Positions 26,556 to 39,500 of a stretch of 64,000 bases of DNA are shown one piece after another. Made by a program: the position numbers and the translations under genes. The notes beneath the pieces were generated by a model. It saw nothing but the letters and a program-made list of their open reading frames with translations. It ran no database searches and was not told the DNA's origin. Origin of the DNA: Mantis religiosa (taxonomy: Eukaryota > Arthropoda > Insecta > Mantodea > Mantidae); the NCBI GenBank assembly GCA_030765055.1, contig CM060950.1, positions 270,015,581 to 270,079,580 on the forward strand. Reading direction: 5' to 3'. Every line of letters starts with the position of its first letter. The stretch's first letter is position 1.

Positions 26556-28500
26556 GAGTAAAAATCGACATTTTGGCCTAAAAAGTTCGTGTTTTGCTAT
26601 CTTCGCGTAAAAGCAGATTTTCGCTTTTTATGCTGTCTCCACGCTAAAACTTCATACTTATTGTGCAGTATTATTTTTGCTTAAAATTGTCATTCAGAAA
26701 GATGTTTTAAACCAAAGTTCATTTTTTCACTTCCCAATGTCATTTTCGTCTGGTTTAACCTCGGTAATCTTCCTTTGACCATAAAGGCTATATTTGTGGT
26801 AAAAGATAAGTTAAAATCGATATTTTTGCCTAAAAAGTTCGTTTTTTTGCTATCTTGGCGTAAAAAGCAGATTTTCGCTTTTCATGCTGTCTTCACGCTA
26901 AAACTTCTTTTCCGCGAACAATTTACTTTGAGAATTAATATCGCATGTTAAGATATATTTCAGCTCGCCTTTTAGTTCGTCCGCCTTCATTTTGACGATA
27001 GAGGCTAGTTTTGAAGATACGCTATCGTTTAAAACCAAAGTTCATTTTTTCACTTCACAATGTAATTTTCGTCGCGTTTAACCTCGGCAATCTTCGTTTG
27101 ATATAACTTTAATGAACAAAACTGTCCTTATGCGCAAAATTCATATCATGGATGTCACAGGTCGCTGTTTTCACATTGACTCATTTTCCATAGATACCGG
27201 TTATGCAAAAAATGTACATTTACGCAAAATCTTCATTTCACTCGAAGTTTCTAAAACAAAGCTTCTTTTGGCGTAAAAAGTTCGTATTTTGCTATCTTCG
27301 CGTGAAAAGCTGATTTTCGCTTTTTATGCTGTTTTCACGCTAAAACTTGTTTTCCGCGAACAATTTACTTTGAGAATGAACATGGCATGTTAAGATAAAT
27401 TTTAGCTCGCCTTTTAGTTCGTCCGCCTTTTGACGATAGAGGCTAGTGGTGAAGATACGCTATCGTTTTAAACCAACGTTCACTTTTTCACTTCACAATG
27501 TCGTTTCCGTCTCGTTTAACCTCGGCAATCTTCTTTTGACCATGACGAATGCATTTCTTGTAAAATGAATGTTTAATGAACAAAACAGTCTTTATACGCA
27601 AAATTCATATCAGGGATGTCACAGGTCGCTGTTTTCACATTGACACATTTTCCATAGATACGGGTTATGCAAAGAATGTGCTTTTACGCAAAATCCTCAT
27701 TTCACTCGAAATTTCTAAAACAAAGCTTGTTTTAAGTAAAAATCGATATTTTGGCCTAAAAAGTTCGTGTTTTGCTATCTTCGCGTAAAAAGCAGATTTT
27801 CGCTTTTTATGCTGTCTCCACGCTAAAACTTCATACTTATTGTGCAGTATTATTTTTGCTTAAAATTGTCAATCAGAAAGATGTTTTAAACCAAACTTCA
27901 TTTTTTCACTTCACAATGTCATTTTCGTCTGGTTTAACCTCGGCAATCTTCTTTTGACCATGACGAATGCATTGCTTGTAAAATGCATGTTTAATGAACA
28001 AAACAGTCTTTATACGCAAAAATCATATCAGGGATGTCACAGGTCGCTGTTTTCACATTGACACATTTTCCATAGATACCGGTTATGCAAAGAATGTGCT
28101 TTTACGCAAAATCCTCATTCCACTCGAAATTTCTAAAACAAAGCTTGTTTTAAGTAAAAATTGCTACTTTGGCGTAAAAAGTTCGATTTTTGCTATCTTC
28201 GCGTAAAAAGCTGATTTTAGCTTTTAAGGCTGTTTTCACGCTAAAACTTCTTTTCCGCGAACAATTTACTTTGAGAATTATTATCGCATGTTAAGATATA
28301 TATCAGCTCGCCTTTTAGTTCGTCCGCCTTCCTTGTGACGATAGAGACTAGTGGTGAAGATACGCTCTCGTTTTAAACTAAAGTTCCTTTTTTCACTTCA
28401 CAATGTCATTTCCGTCTCGTTTAATCTCGGCAATTATCTTTTGACCATGACGAATGAATTTCTTGTAAAATGCATGTTTAATGAACAAAACAGTCTTTAT
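26345..28500 (+). repeat. 2.15-kb duplication block, 3456-bp offset, left copy
   Basis: Includes the 714-bp fused dimer and the monomers at 27112, 27576, 27994 and 28481, matching 30568, 31032, 31450 and 31937. The cattgcttgtaaaatgc variant near 27971 is shared. The right end is near 28500, where tacgtaaaa meets tacgcaaaa. Confidence 0.87.
26398..27111 (+). repeat. Fused, deleted satellite dimer (714 bp), copy 1
   Basis: A normal short-arm monomer runs to agataagtt near 26812 and then jumps directly to aaaatcgatatttttgcc. This loses about 167 bp, from phase zero to the 19-bp insert of the next monomer. A second deletion of 26 bp lies near 27100, where cttcgtttga is followed at once by tataactttaatg. 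Two expected units totalling about 907 bp are therefore reduced to 714. Confidence 0.88.
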
Positions 28501-29799
28501 ACGTAAAATTCATATCAGGGATGTCACAGGTCGCTGTTTTCACATTGACACATTTTCCATAGATACCGGTTATGCAAAGAATGTGCTTTAACGCAAAATC
28601 CTCATTCCACTCGAAATTTCTAAAACAAAGCTTGTTTTAAGTAAAAATCGATATTTTTGCCTAAAAAGTTCGTTTTTTTGCTATCTTCGCGTAAAAAGCA
28701 GATTTTCGCTTTTTATGCTGTCTCCACGCTAAAACTTCATACTTATTGTGCAGTCTTATTTTTGCTTAAAATTGTCATTCAGAAAGATGTTTTAAACCAA
28801 AGTTCATTTTTTCACTTCACAATGTCATTTTCGTCTGGTTTAAGCTCGGTAATCTTCCTTTGACCATAAAGGCTATATTTGTGGTAAAAGATAAGTTTAA
28901 TGAACAAAACTGTCCTTATGCGCAAAATTCATATCATGGATGTCACAGGTCGCTCTGATCACATTAAAAGTCATTTTCCATAGATTCCGGTTATGCAAAA
29001 AATGTACATTTACGCAAAATCCTCATTTCACTCGAAGTTTCTAAAACAAAGCTTGTTTTGGCGTAAAAAGTTCGTATTTTGCTATCTTCGCGTTAAAAGC
29101 TGATTTTCGCTTTTTGTCCTGTTTTCACGCTAAAACTTCTTTTCCGCGAACAATTCACTTTGAGAATGAACATGGCATGTGAAGATAAATTTTAGCTCGC
29201 CTTTTACTTCGTCCGCCTTTTGACGATAGATGCTAGTGGTGAAGATACGGTATCGTTTTAAACCAAAGTTCACTTTCTCACTTCACAATGTCATTTCCGT
29301 CTCGTTTAACCTCGGCAATCTTCTTTTGACCATGACGAATGCATTTCTTGTAAAATACATGTTTCATGAACAAAACAGTTTTTATACGCAAAATTCATAT
29401 CAGGGATGTCACAGGTCGCTGTCTTCACATTGACTCATTTTCCATAGATACCGGTTATGCAAAGAATGTGCTTTTACGCAAAATCCTCATTCCACTCGAA
29501 ATTTCTAAAACAAAGCTTGTTTTATGTAAAAATCGATATTTTTGCCTAAAAAGTTCGTTTTTTTGCGATTTTCGCGTAAAAAGCCGATTTTCGCTTGTCA
29601 TGCTGTCTTCACGCTAAAACTTCTTTTCCGCGAACAATTTACTTTGAGAATTTATATCGCATGTTAAGATATATTTCAGCTCGCCTTTTAGTTCGTCCGC
29701 CTTCCTTTTGACGATAGAGGCTAGTTTTGAAGATACGCTATCGTTTTAAACCAAAGTTCATTTTTTCACTTCACAATGTCATTTTCGTCGCGTTTAACC

Positions 29800-31955
29800 T
29801 CGGCATTCTTCTTTTGACCATGACGAATGCATTTCTTGTAAAATGCATGTTTAATGAACAAAACAGTCTTTATACGCAAAATTCATATCAGGGATGTCAC
29901 AGGTCGCTGTTTTCACATTTACTCATTTTCCATAGATACCGGTTATGCAAAGAATGTGCTTTTACGCAAAATCCTCATTCCACTCGAAGTTTCTAAAACA
30001 AAGCTTGTTTTGAGTAAAAATCGACATTTTGGCCTAAAAAGTTCGTGTTTTGCTATCTTCGCGTAAAAGCAGATTTTCGCTTTTTATGCTGTCTCCACGC
30101 TAAAACTTCATACTTATTGTGCAGTATTATTTTTGCTTAAAATTGTCATTCAGAAAGATGTTTTAAACCAAAGTTCATATTTTCACTTCACAATGTCATT
30201 TTCGTCTGGTTTAACCTCGGTAATCTTCCTTTGACCATAAAGGCTATATTTGTGGTAAAAGATAAGTTAAAATCGATATTTTTGCCTAAAAAGTTCGTTT
30301 TTTTGCTATCTTGGCGTAAAAAGCAGATTTTCGCTTTTCATGCTGTCTTCACGCTAAAACTTCTTTTCCGCGAACAATTTACTTTGAGAATTAATATCGC
30401 ATGTTAAGATATATTTCAGCTCGCCTTTTAGTTCGTCCGCCTTCATTTTGACGATAGAGGCTAGTTTTGAAGATACGCTATCGTTTAAAACCAAAGTTCA
30501 TTTTTTCACTTCACAATGTAATTTTCGTCGCGTTTAACCTCGGCAATCTTCGTTTGATATAACTTTAATGAACAAAACTGTCCTTATGCGCAAAATTCAA
30601 ATCATGGATGTCACAGGTCGCTGTTTTCACATTGACTCATTTTCCATAGATACCGGTTATGCAAAAAATGTACATTTACGCAAAATCTTCATTTCACTCG
30701 AAGTTTCTAAAACAAAGCTTCTTTTGGCGTAAAAAGTTCGTATTTTGCTATCTTCGCGTGAAAAGCTGATTTTCGCTTTTTATGCTGTTTTCACGCTAAA
30801 ACTTGTTTTCCGCGAACAATTTACTTTGAGAATGAACATGGCATGTTAAGATAAATTTTAGCTCGCCTTTTAGTTCGTCCGCCTTTTGACGATAGAGGCT
30901 AGTGGTGAAGATACGCTATCGTTTTAAACCAACGTTCACTTTTTCACTTCACAATGACGTTTCCGTCTCGTTTAACCTCGGCAATCTTCTTTTGACCATG
31001 ACGAATGCATTTCTTGTAAAATGAATGTTTAATGAACAAAACAGTCTTTATACGCAAAATTCATATCAGGGATGTCACAGGTCGCTGTTTTCACATTGAC
31101 ACATTTTCCATAGATACGGGTTATGCAAAGAATGTGCTTTTACGCAAAATCCTCATTTCACTCGAAATTTCTAAAACAAAGCTTGTTTTAAGTAAAATTC
31201 GATATTTTGGCCTAAAAAGTTCGTGTTTTGCTATCTTCGCGTAAAAAGCAGATTTTCGCTTTTTATGCTGTCTCCACGCTAAAACTTCATACTTATTGTG
31301 CAGTATTATTTTGGCTTAAAATTGTCAATCAGAAAGATGTTTTAAACCAAACTTCATTTTTTCACTTCACAATGTCATTTTCGTCTGGTTTAACCTCGGC
31401 AATCTTCTTTTGACCATGACGAATGCATTGCTTGTAAAATGCATGTTTAATGAACAAAACAGTCTTTATACGCAAAAATCATATCAGGGATGTCACAGGT
31501 CGCTGTTTTCACATTGACACATTTTCCATAGATACCGGTTATGCAAAGAATGTGCTTTTACGCAAAATCCTCATTCCACTCGAAATTTCTAAAACAAAGC
31601 TTGTTTTAAGTAAAAATTGCTACTTTGGCGTAAAAAGTTCGATTTTTGCTATCTTCGCGTAAAAAGCTGATTTTCGCTTTTAAGGCTGTTTTCACGCTAA
31701 AACTTCTTTTCCGCGAACAATTTACTTTGAGAATTTTTATCGCATGTTAAGATATATATCAGCTCGCCTTTTAGTTCGTCCGCCTTCCTTGTGACGATAG
31801 AGACTAGTGGTGAAGATACGCTCTCGTTTTAAACTAAAGTTCCTTTTTTCACTTCACAATGTCATTTCCGTCTCGTTTAATCTCGGCAATTATCTTTTGA
31901 CCATGACGAATGAATTTCTTGTAAAATGCATGTTTAATGAACAAAACAGTCTTTA
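29800..31955 (+). repeat. 2.15-kb duplication block, 3456-bp offset, right copy
   Basis: Counterpart of 26345-28500. It ends inside the monomer at 31937, exactly where the 9205-offset block begins. Differences from the left copy include ttttggcttaaaa near 31311 and gaatttttatcg near 31733. Confidence 0.87.
29854..30567 (+). repeat. Fused, deleted satellite dimer (714 bp), copy 2
   Basis: It carries the same two deletion junctions as the unit at 26398 (near 30268 and 30556), at a constant offset of 3456. The deletions therefore happened once and were then copied. Single-base differences, such as attcaaatcatgg at 30596 against attcatatcatgg at 27140, show later divergence. Confidence 0.88.
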
Positions 31956-34900
31956 TACGCAAAATTCATATCAGGGATGTCACAGGTCGCTGTTTTCACA
32001 TTGACACATTTTCCATAGATACGGGTTATGCAAAGAATGTGCTTTTACGCAAAATCCTCATTCCACTCGAAGTTTCTAAAACAAAGCTTGTTTTGAGTAA
32101 AAATCGATATTTTGGCCTAAAAAGTTCGTGTTTTGCTATCTTCGCGTAAAAAGCAGATTTTCGCTTTTTATGCTGTCTCCACGCTAAAACTTCATACTTA
32201 TTGTGCAGTATTATTTTGCTTAAAATTGTCATTCAGAAAGATGTTTTTAACCAAAGTTCATTTTTTCACTTCACAATGTCATTTTCGTCTGGTTTAACCT
32301 CGGTAATCTTCCTTTGACCATAAAGGCTATATTTGTGGTAAAAGATAAGTTTAATGAACAAAACTGTCCTTATGCGCAAAATTCATATCATGGATGTCAC
32401 AGGTCGCTCTGTTCACATTAAAAGTCATTTTCCATAGATTCTGGTTATGCAAAAAATGTACATTTACGCAAAATCCTCATTCCACTCGAAGTTTCTAAAA
32501 CAAAGCTTGTTTTGGCGTAAAAAGTTCGTATTTTGCTATCTTCGCGTGAAAAGCTTATTTTCGCTTTTTATCCTGTTTTCACGCTAAAACTTGTTTTCCG
32601 CGAACAATTTACTTTGAGAATGAACATGGCATGTTAAGATAAATTTTAGCTCGCCTTTTAGTTCGTCCGCCTTTTGACGATAGAGGCTAGTGGTGAAGAT
32701 ACGCTATCGTTTTAAACCAACGTTCACTTTTTCACTTCACAATGTTGTTTCCGTCTCGTTTAACCTCGGCAATCTTCTTTTGACCATGACGAATGCATTT
32801 CTTGTAAAATGCATGTTTAATGAACAAAACAGTCTTTATACGCAAAATTCATATCATGGATGTCACAGGTCGCTGTTTTCACATTGACTCATTTTCCATA
32901 GATACCGGTTATGCAAAAAATGTACATTTACGCAAAATCCTCATTCCACTCGAAGTTTCTAAAACAAAGCTTGTTTTGGCGTAAAAAGTTCGTATTTTGC
33001 TATCTTCGCGTGAAAAGCTTATTTTCGCTTTTTATCCTGTTTTCACGCTAAAACTTGTTTTCCGCGAACAATTTACTTTGAGAATGAACATGGCATGTTA
33101 AGATAAATTTTAGCTCGCCTTTTAGTTCGTCCGCCTTTTGACGATAGAGGCTAGTGGTGAAGATACGCTATCGTTTTAAACCAACGTTCACTTTTTCACT
33201 TCACAATGTTGTTTCCGTCTCGTTTAACCTCGGCAATCTTCTTTTGACCATGACGAATGCATTTCTTGTAAAATGCATGTTTAATGAACAAAACAGTCTT
33301 TATATGCAAAATTCATATCAGGGATGTCACAGGGCGCTGTTATCACATTGCCACATTTTCCATAGATAGCGGTTATGCAAAGAATGTGCTTCTACGCAAA
33401 ATCCTCATTCCACTCGAAATTTCTAAAACAAAGCTTGTTTTAAGTAAAAATCGATATTTTTGCCTAAAAAGTTCGTTTTTTTGCTATCTTCAGCGTAAAA
33501 AGTAGATTTTCGCTTTTCATGCTGTCTTCACGCTAAAACTTCTTTTCCGCGAACAATTTACTTTGAGAATTAATATCGCATGTTAAGATATATTTCAGCT
33601 CGCCTTTTAGTTCGTCCGCCTTCCTTTTGAGGATAGAGGCTAGTTTTGAAGATACGCTATCGTTTTAAACCAAAGTTCATTTTTTGACTTCACAATGTCA
33701 TTTTCGTCGCTTTTAACCTCGGCAATCTTCGGTTGACCATAAAGGCTATATTTGTTGTAAGATATAACTTTAATGAACAAAACTGTCCTTATGCGCAAAA
33801 TTCATATCATGGATGTCACAGGTCGCTGTTTTCACATTGACTCATTTTCCATAGATACCGGTTATGCAAAAAATGTACATTTACGCAAAATCCTCATTTC
33901 ACTCGAAGTTTCTAAAACAAAGCTTCTTTTGGCGTAAAAAGTTCGTATTTTGCTATCTTCGCGTGAAAAGCTGATTTTCGCTTTTTATGCTGTTTTCACG
34001 CTAAAACTTGTTTTCCGCGAACAATTTACTTTGAGAATGAACATGGCATGTTAAGATAAATTTTAGCTCGCCTTTTAGTTCGTCCGCCTTTTGACGATAG
34101 AGGCTAGTGGTGAAGATACGCTATCGTTTAAAACCAAAGTTCATTTTTTCACTTCACAATGTCATTTTCGTCGCTTTTAACCTCGGCAATCTTCGGTTGA
34201 CCATAAAGGCTATATTTGTTGTAAGATATAACTTTAATGAACAAAACTGTCCTTATGCGCAAAATTCATATCATGGATGTCACAGGTCGCTGTTTTCACA
34301 TTGACTCATTTTCCATAGATACCGGTTATGCAAAAAATGTACATTTACGCAAAATCCTCATTTCACTCGAAGTTTCTAAAACAAAGCTTCTTTTGGCGTA
34401 AAAAGTTCGTATTTTGCTATCTTCGCGTGAAAAGCTGATTTTCGCTTTTTATGCTGTTTTCACGCTAAAACTTCTTTTCCGCGAACAATTTACTTTGAGA
34501 ATGAACATGGCATGTTAAGATAAATTTTAGCTCGCCTTTTAGTTCGTCCGCCTTTTGACGATAGAGGCTAGTGGTGAAGATACGCTATCGTTTTAAACCA
34601 ACGTTCACTTTTTCACTTCACAATGTCGTTTCCGTCTCGTTTAACCTCGGCAATCTTCTTTTGACCATGACGAATGCATTTCTTGTAAAATGCATGTTTA
34701 ATGAACAAAACAGTCTTTATACGCAAAATTCATATCAGGGATGTCACAAGTCGCTGTTTTCACATTGACACATTTTCCATAGATACCGGTTATGCAAAGA
34801 ATGTGCTTTTACGCAAAATCCTCATTCCACTCGAAATTTCTAAAACAATGCTTGTTTTAAGTAAAAATTGCTACTTTGGCGTAAAAAGTTCGATTTTTGC

Positions 34901-35760
34901 TATCTTCGCGTAAAAAGCTTATTTTCGCTTTTTATGCTGTTTTCACGCTAAAACTTGTTTTCCGCGAACAATTTACTTTGAGAATGAACATGGCATGTTA
35001 AGATAAATTTTAGCTCGCCTTTTAGTTCGTCCGCCTTTTGACGATAGAGGCTAGTGGTGAAGATACGCTATCGTTTTAAACCAACGTTCACTTTTTCACT
35101 TCACAATGTCGTTTCCGTCTCGTTTAACCTCGGCAATCTTCTTTAGACCATGACGAATGCATTTCTTGTAAAATGCATGTTTAATGAACAAAACAGTCTT
35201 TATACGCAAAATTCATATCAGGGATGTCACAGGTCGCTGTTTTCACATTGACACATTTTCCATAGATACCGGTTTTGCAAAGAATGTGCTTTTACGCAAA
35301 TTCCTCATTCCACTCGAAATTTCTAAAACAAAGCTTGTTTTAAGTAAAAATCGATATTTTGGCCTAAAAAGTTCGTTTTTTTGCTATCTTCGCGTAAAAA
35401 GCAGATTTTCGCTTTTTATGCTGTCTCCACGCTAAAACTTCATACTTATTGTGCAGTATTATTTTTGCTTAAAATTGTCATTCAGAAAGATGTTTTAAAC
35501 CAAAGTTCATTTTTTCACTTCACAATGTCGTTTCCGTCTCGTTTAACCTCGGCATTCTTCTTTTGACCATGACGAATGCATTTCTTGTAAAATGCATGTT
35601 TAATGAACAAAACAGTCTTTATACGCAAAATTCATATCAGGGATGTCACAGGTCGCTGTTTTCACATTTACTCATTTTACATAGATACCGGTTATGCAAA
35701 GAATGTGCTTTTACGCAAAATCCTCATTCCACTCGAAGTTTCTAAAACAAAGCTTGTTTT
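31940..35760 (+). repeat. 3.8-kb duplication block, 9205-bp offset, right copy
   Basis: Near-identical to 22735-26555, with scattered single-base differences: ggcgctgttatcacattgcc near 33332 against gtcgctgttttcac, gatgtttttaacc near 32240, and atgtttaatg at 34696 against atctttaatg. Its left end coincides with the right end of the 3456-bp-offset duplication, so the monomer at 31937 is a chimera of two older neighbourhoods. Confidence 0.9.
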
Positions 35761-36575
35761 AAGTAAAAATCGATATTTTGGCCTAAAAAGTTCGTTTTTT
35801 TGCTATCTTCGCGTAAAAAGCAGATTTTCGCTTTTTATGCTGTCTCCACGCTAAAACTTCATACTTATTGTGCAGTCTTATTTTTGCTTAAAATTGTCAT
35901 TCAGAAAGATGTTTTAAACCAAAGTTCATTTTTTCACTTCACAATGTCATTTTCGTCTGGTTTAAGCTCGGTAATCTTCCTTTGACCATAAAGGCTATAT
36001 TTGTGGTAAAAGATAAGTTTAATGAACAAAACTGTCCTTATGCGCAAAATTCATATCATGGATGTCACAGGTCGCTCTGATCACATTAAAAGTCATTTTC
36101 CATAGATTCCGGTTATGCAAAAAATGTACATTTACGCAAAATCCTCATTTCACTCGAAGTTTCTAAAACAAAGCTTGTTTTGGCGTAAAAAGTTCGTATT
36201 TTGCTATCTTCGCGTTAAAAGCTGATTTTCGCTTTTTGTCCTGTTTTCACGCTAAAACTTCTTTTCCGCGAACAATTCACTTTGAGAATGAACATGGCAT
36301 GTGAAGATAAATTTTAGCTCGCCTTTTACTTCGTCCGCCTTTTGACGATAGATGCTAGTGGTGAAGATACGGTATCGTTTTAAACCAAAGTTCACTTTCT
36401 CACTTCACAATGTCATTTCCGTCTCGTTTAACCTCGGCAATCTTCTTTTGACCATGACGAATGCATTTCTTGTAAAATACATGTTTCATGAACAAAACAG
36501 TCTTTATACGCAAAATTCATATCAGGGATGTCACAGGTCGCTGTCTTCACATTGACTCATTTTCCATAGATACCG
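32450..36575 (+). repeat. 4132-bp tandem duplication, copy 1
   Basis: Nine monomers repeat at a constant 4132-bp offset (32820 to 36952, 33284 to 37416, 34237 to 38369, 35184 to 39316, 36022 to 40154, 36488 to 40620). This is the cleanest and apparently youngest large duplication in the window. Confidence 0.92.
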
Positions 36576-39500
36576 GTTATGCAAAAAATGTACATTTACG
36601 CAAAATCCTCATTCCACTCGAAGTTTCTAAAACAAAGCTTGTTTTGGCGTAAAAAGTTCGTATTTTGCTATCTTCGCGTGAAAAGCTTATTTTCGCTTTT
36701 TATCCTGTTTTCACGCTAAAACTTGTTTTCCGCGAACAATTTACTTTGAGAATGAACATGGCATGTTAAGATAAATTTTAGCTCGCCTTTTAGTTCGTCC
36801 GCCTTTTGACGATAGAGGCTAGTGGTGAAGATACGCTATCGTTTTAAACCAACGTTCACTTTTTCACTTCACAATGTTGTTTCCGTCTCGTTTAACCTCG
36901 GCAATCTTCTTTTGACCATGACGAATGCATTTCTTGTAAAATGCATGTTTAATGAACAAAACAGTCTTTATACGCAAAATTCATATCATGGATGTCACAG
37001 GTCGCTGTTTTCACATTGACTCATTTTCCATAGATACCGGTTATGCAAAAAATGTACATTTACGCAAAATCCTCATTCCACTCGAAGTTTCTAAAACAAA
37101 GCTTGTTTTGGCGTAAAAAGTTCGTATTTTGCTATCTTCGCGTGAAAAGCTTATTTTCGCTTTTTATCCTGTTTTCACGCTAAAACTTGTTTTCCGCGAA
37201 CAATTTACTTTGAGAATGAACATGGCATGTTAAGATAAATTTTAGCTCGCCTTTTAGTTCGTCCGCCTTTTGACGATAGAGGCTAGTGGTGAAGATACGC
37301 TATCGTTTTAAACCAACGTTCACTTTTTCACTTCACAATGTTGTTTCCGTCTCGTTTAACCTCGGCAATCTTCTTTTGACCATGACGAATGCATTTCTTG
37401 TAAAATGCATGTTTAATGAACAAAACAGTCTTTATATGCAAAATTCATATCAGGGATGTCACAGGGCGCTGTTATCACATTGCCACATTTTCCATAGATA
37501 GCGGTTATGCAAAGAATGTGCTTCTACGCAAAATCCTCATTCCACTCGAAATTTCTAAAACAAAGCTTGTTTTAAGTAAAAATCGATATTTTTGCCTAAA
37601 AAGTTCGTTTTTTTGCTATCTTCAGCGTAAAAAGTAGATTTTCGCTTTTCATGCTGTCTTCACGCTAAAACTTCTTTTCCGCGAACAATTTACTTTGAGA
37701 ATTAATATCGCATGTTAAGATATATTTCAGCTCGCCTTTTAGTTCGTCCGCCTTCCTTTTGAGGATAGAGGCTAGTTTTGAAGATACGCTATCGTTTTAA
37801 ACCAAAGTTCATTTTTTGACTTCACAATGTCATTTTCGTCGCTTTTAACCTCGGCAATCTTCGGTTGACCATAAAGGCTATATTTGTTGTAAGATATAAC
37901 TTTAATGAACAAAACTGTCCTTATGCGCAAAATTCATATCATGGATGTCACAGGTCGCTGTTTTCACATTGACTCATTTTCCATAGATACCGGTTATGCA
38001 AAAAATGTACATTTACGCAAAATCCTCATTTCACTCGAAGTTTCTAAAACAAAGCTTCTTTTGGCGTAAAAAGTTCGTATTTTGCTATCTTCGCGTGAAA
38101 AGCTGATTTTCGCTTTTTATGCTGTTTTCACGCTAAAACTTGTTTTCCGCGAACAATTTACTTTGAGAATGAACATGGCATGTTAAGATAAATTTTAGCT
38201 CGCCTTTTAGTTCGTCCGCCTTTTGACGATAGAGGCTAGTGGTGAAGATACGCTATCGTTTAAAACCAAAGTTCATTTTTTCTCTTCACAATGTCATTTT
38301 CGTCGCTTTTAACCTCGGCAATCTTCGGTTGACCATAAAGGCTATATTTGTTGTAAGATATAACTTTAATGAACAAAACTGTCCTTATGCGCAAAATTCA
38401 TATCATGGATGTCACAGGTCGCTGTTTTCACATTGACTCATTTTCCATAGATACCGGTTATGCAAAAAATGTACATTTACGCAAAATCCTCATTTCACTC
38501 GAAGTTTCTAAAACAAAGCTTCTTTTGGCGTAAAAAGTTCGTATTTTGCTATCTTCGCGTGAAAAGCTGATTTTCGCTTTTTATGCTGTTTTCACGCTAA
38601 AACTTCTTTTCCGCGAACAATTTACTTTGAGAATGAACATGGCATGTTAAGATAAATTTTAGCTCGCCTTTTAGTTCGTCCGCCTTTTGACGATAGAGGC
38701 TAGTGGTGAAGATACGCTATCGTTTTAAACCAACGTTCACTTTTTCACTTCACAATGTCGTTTCCGTCTCGTTTAACCTCGGCAATCTTCTTTTGACCAT
38801 GACGAATGCATTTCTTGTAAAATGCATGTTTAATGAACAAAACAGTCTTTATACGCAAAATTCATATCAGGGATGTCACAAGTCGCTGTTTTCACATTGA
38901 CACATTTTCCATAGATACCGGTTATGCAAAGAATGTGCTTTTACGCAAAATCCTCATTCCACTCGAAATTTCTAAAACAATGCTTGTTTTAAGTAAAAAT
39001 TGCTACTTTGGCGTAAAAAGTTCGATTTTTGCTATCTTCGCGTAAAAAGCTTATTTTCGCTTTTTATGCTGTTTTCACGCTAAAACTTGTTTTCCGCGAA
39101 CAATTTACTTTGAGAATGAACATGGCATGTTAAGATAAATTTTAGCTCGCCTTTTAGTTCGTCCGCCTTTTGACGATAGAGGCTAGTGGTGAAGATACGC
39201 TATCGTTTTAAACCAACGTTCACTTTTTCACTTCACAATGTCGTTTCCGTCTCGTTTAACCTCGGCAATCTTCTTTAGACCATGACGAATGCATTTCTTG
39301 TAAAATGCATGTTTAATGAACAAAACAGTCTTTATACGCAAAATTCATATCAGGGATGTCACAGGTCGCTGTTTTCACATTGACACATTTTCCATAGATA
39401 CCGGTTTTGCAAAGAATGTGCTTTTACGCAAATTCCTCATTCCACTCGAAATTTCTAAAACAAAGCTTGTTTTAAGTAAAAATCGATATTTTGGCCTAAA

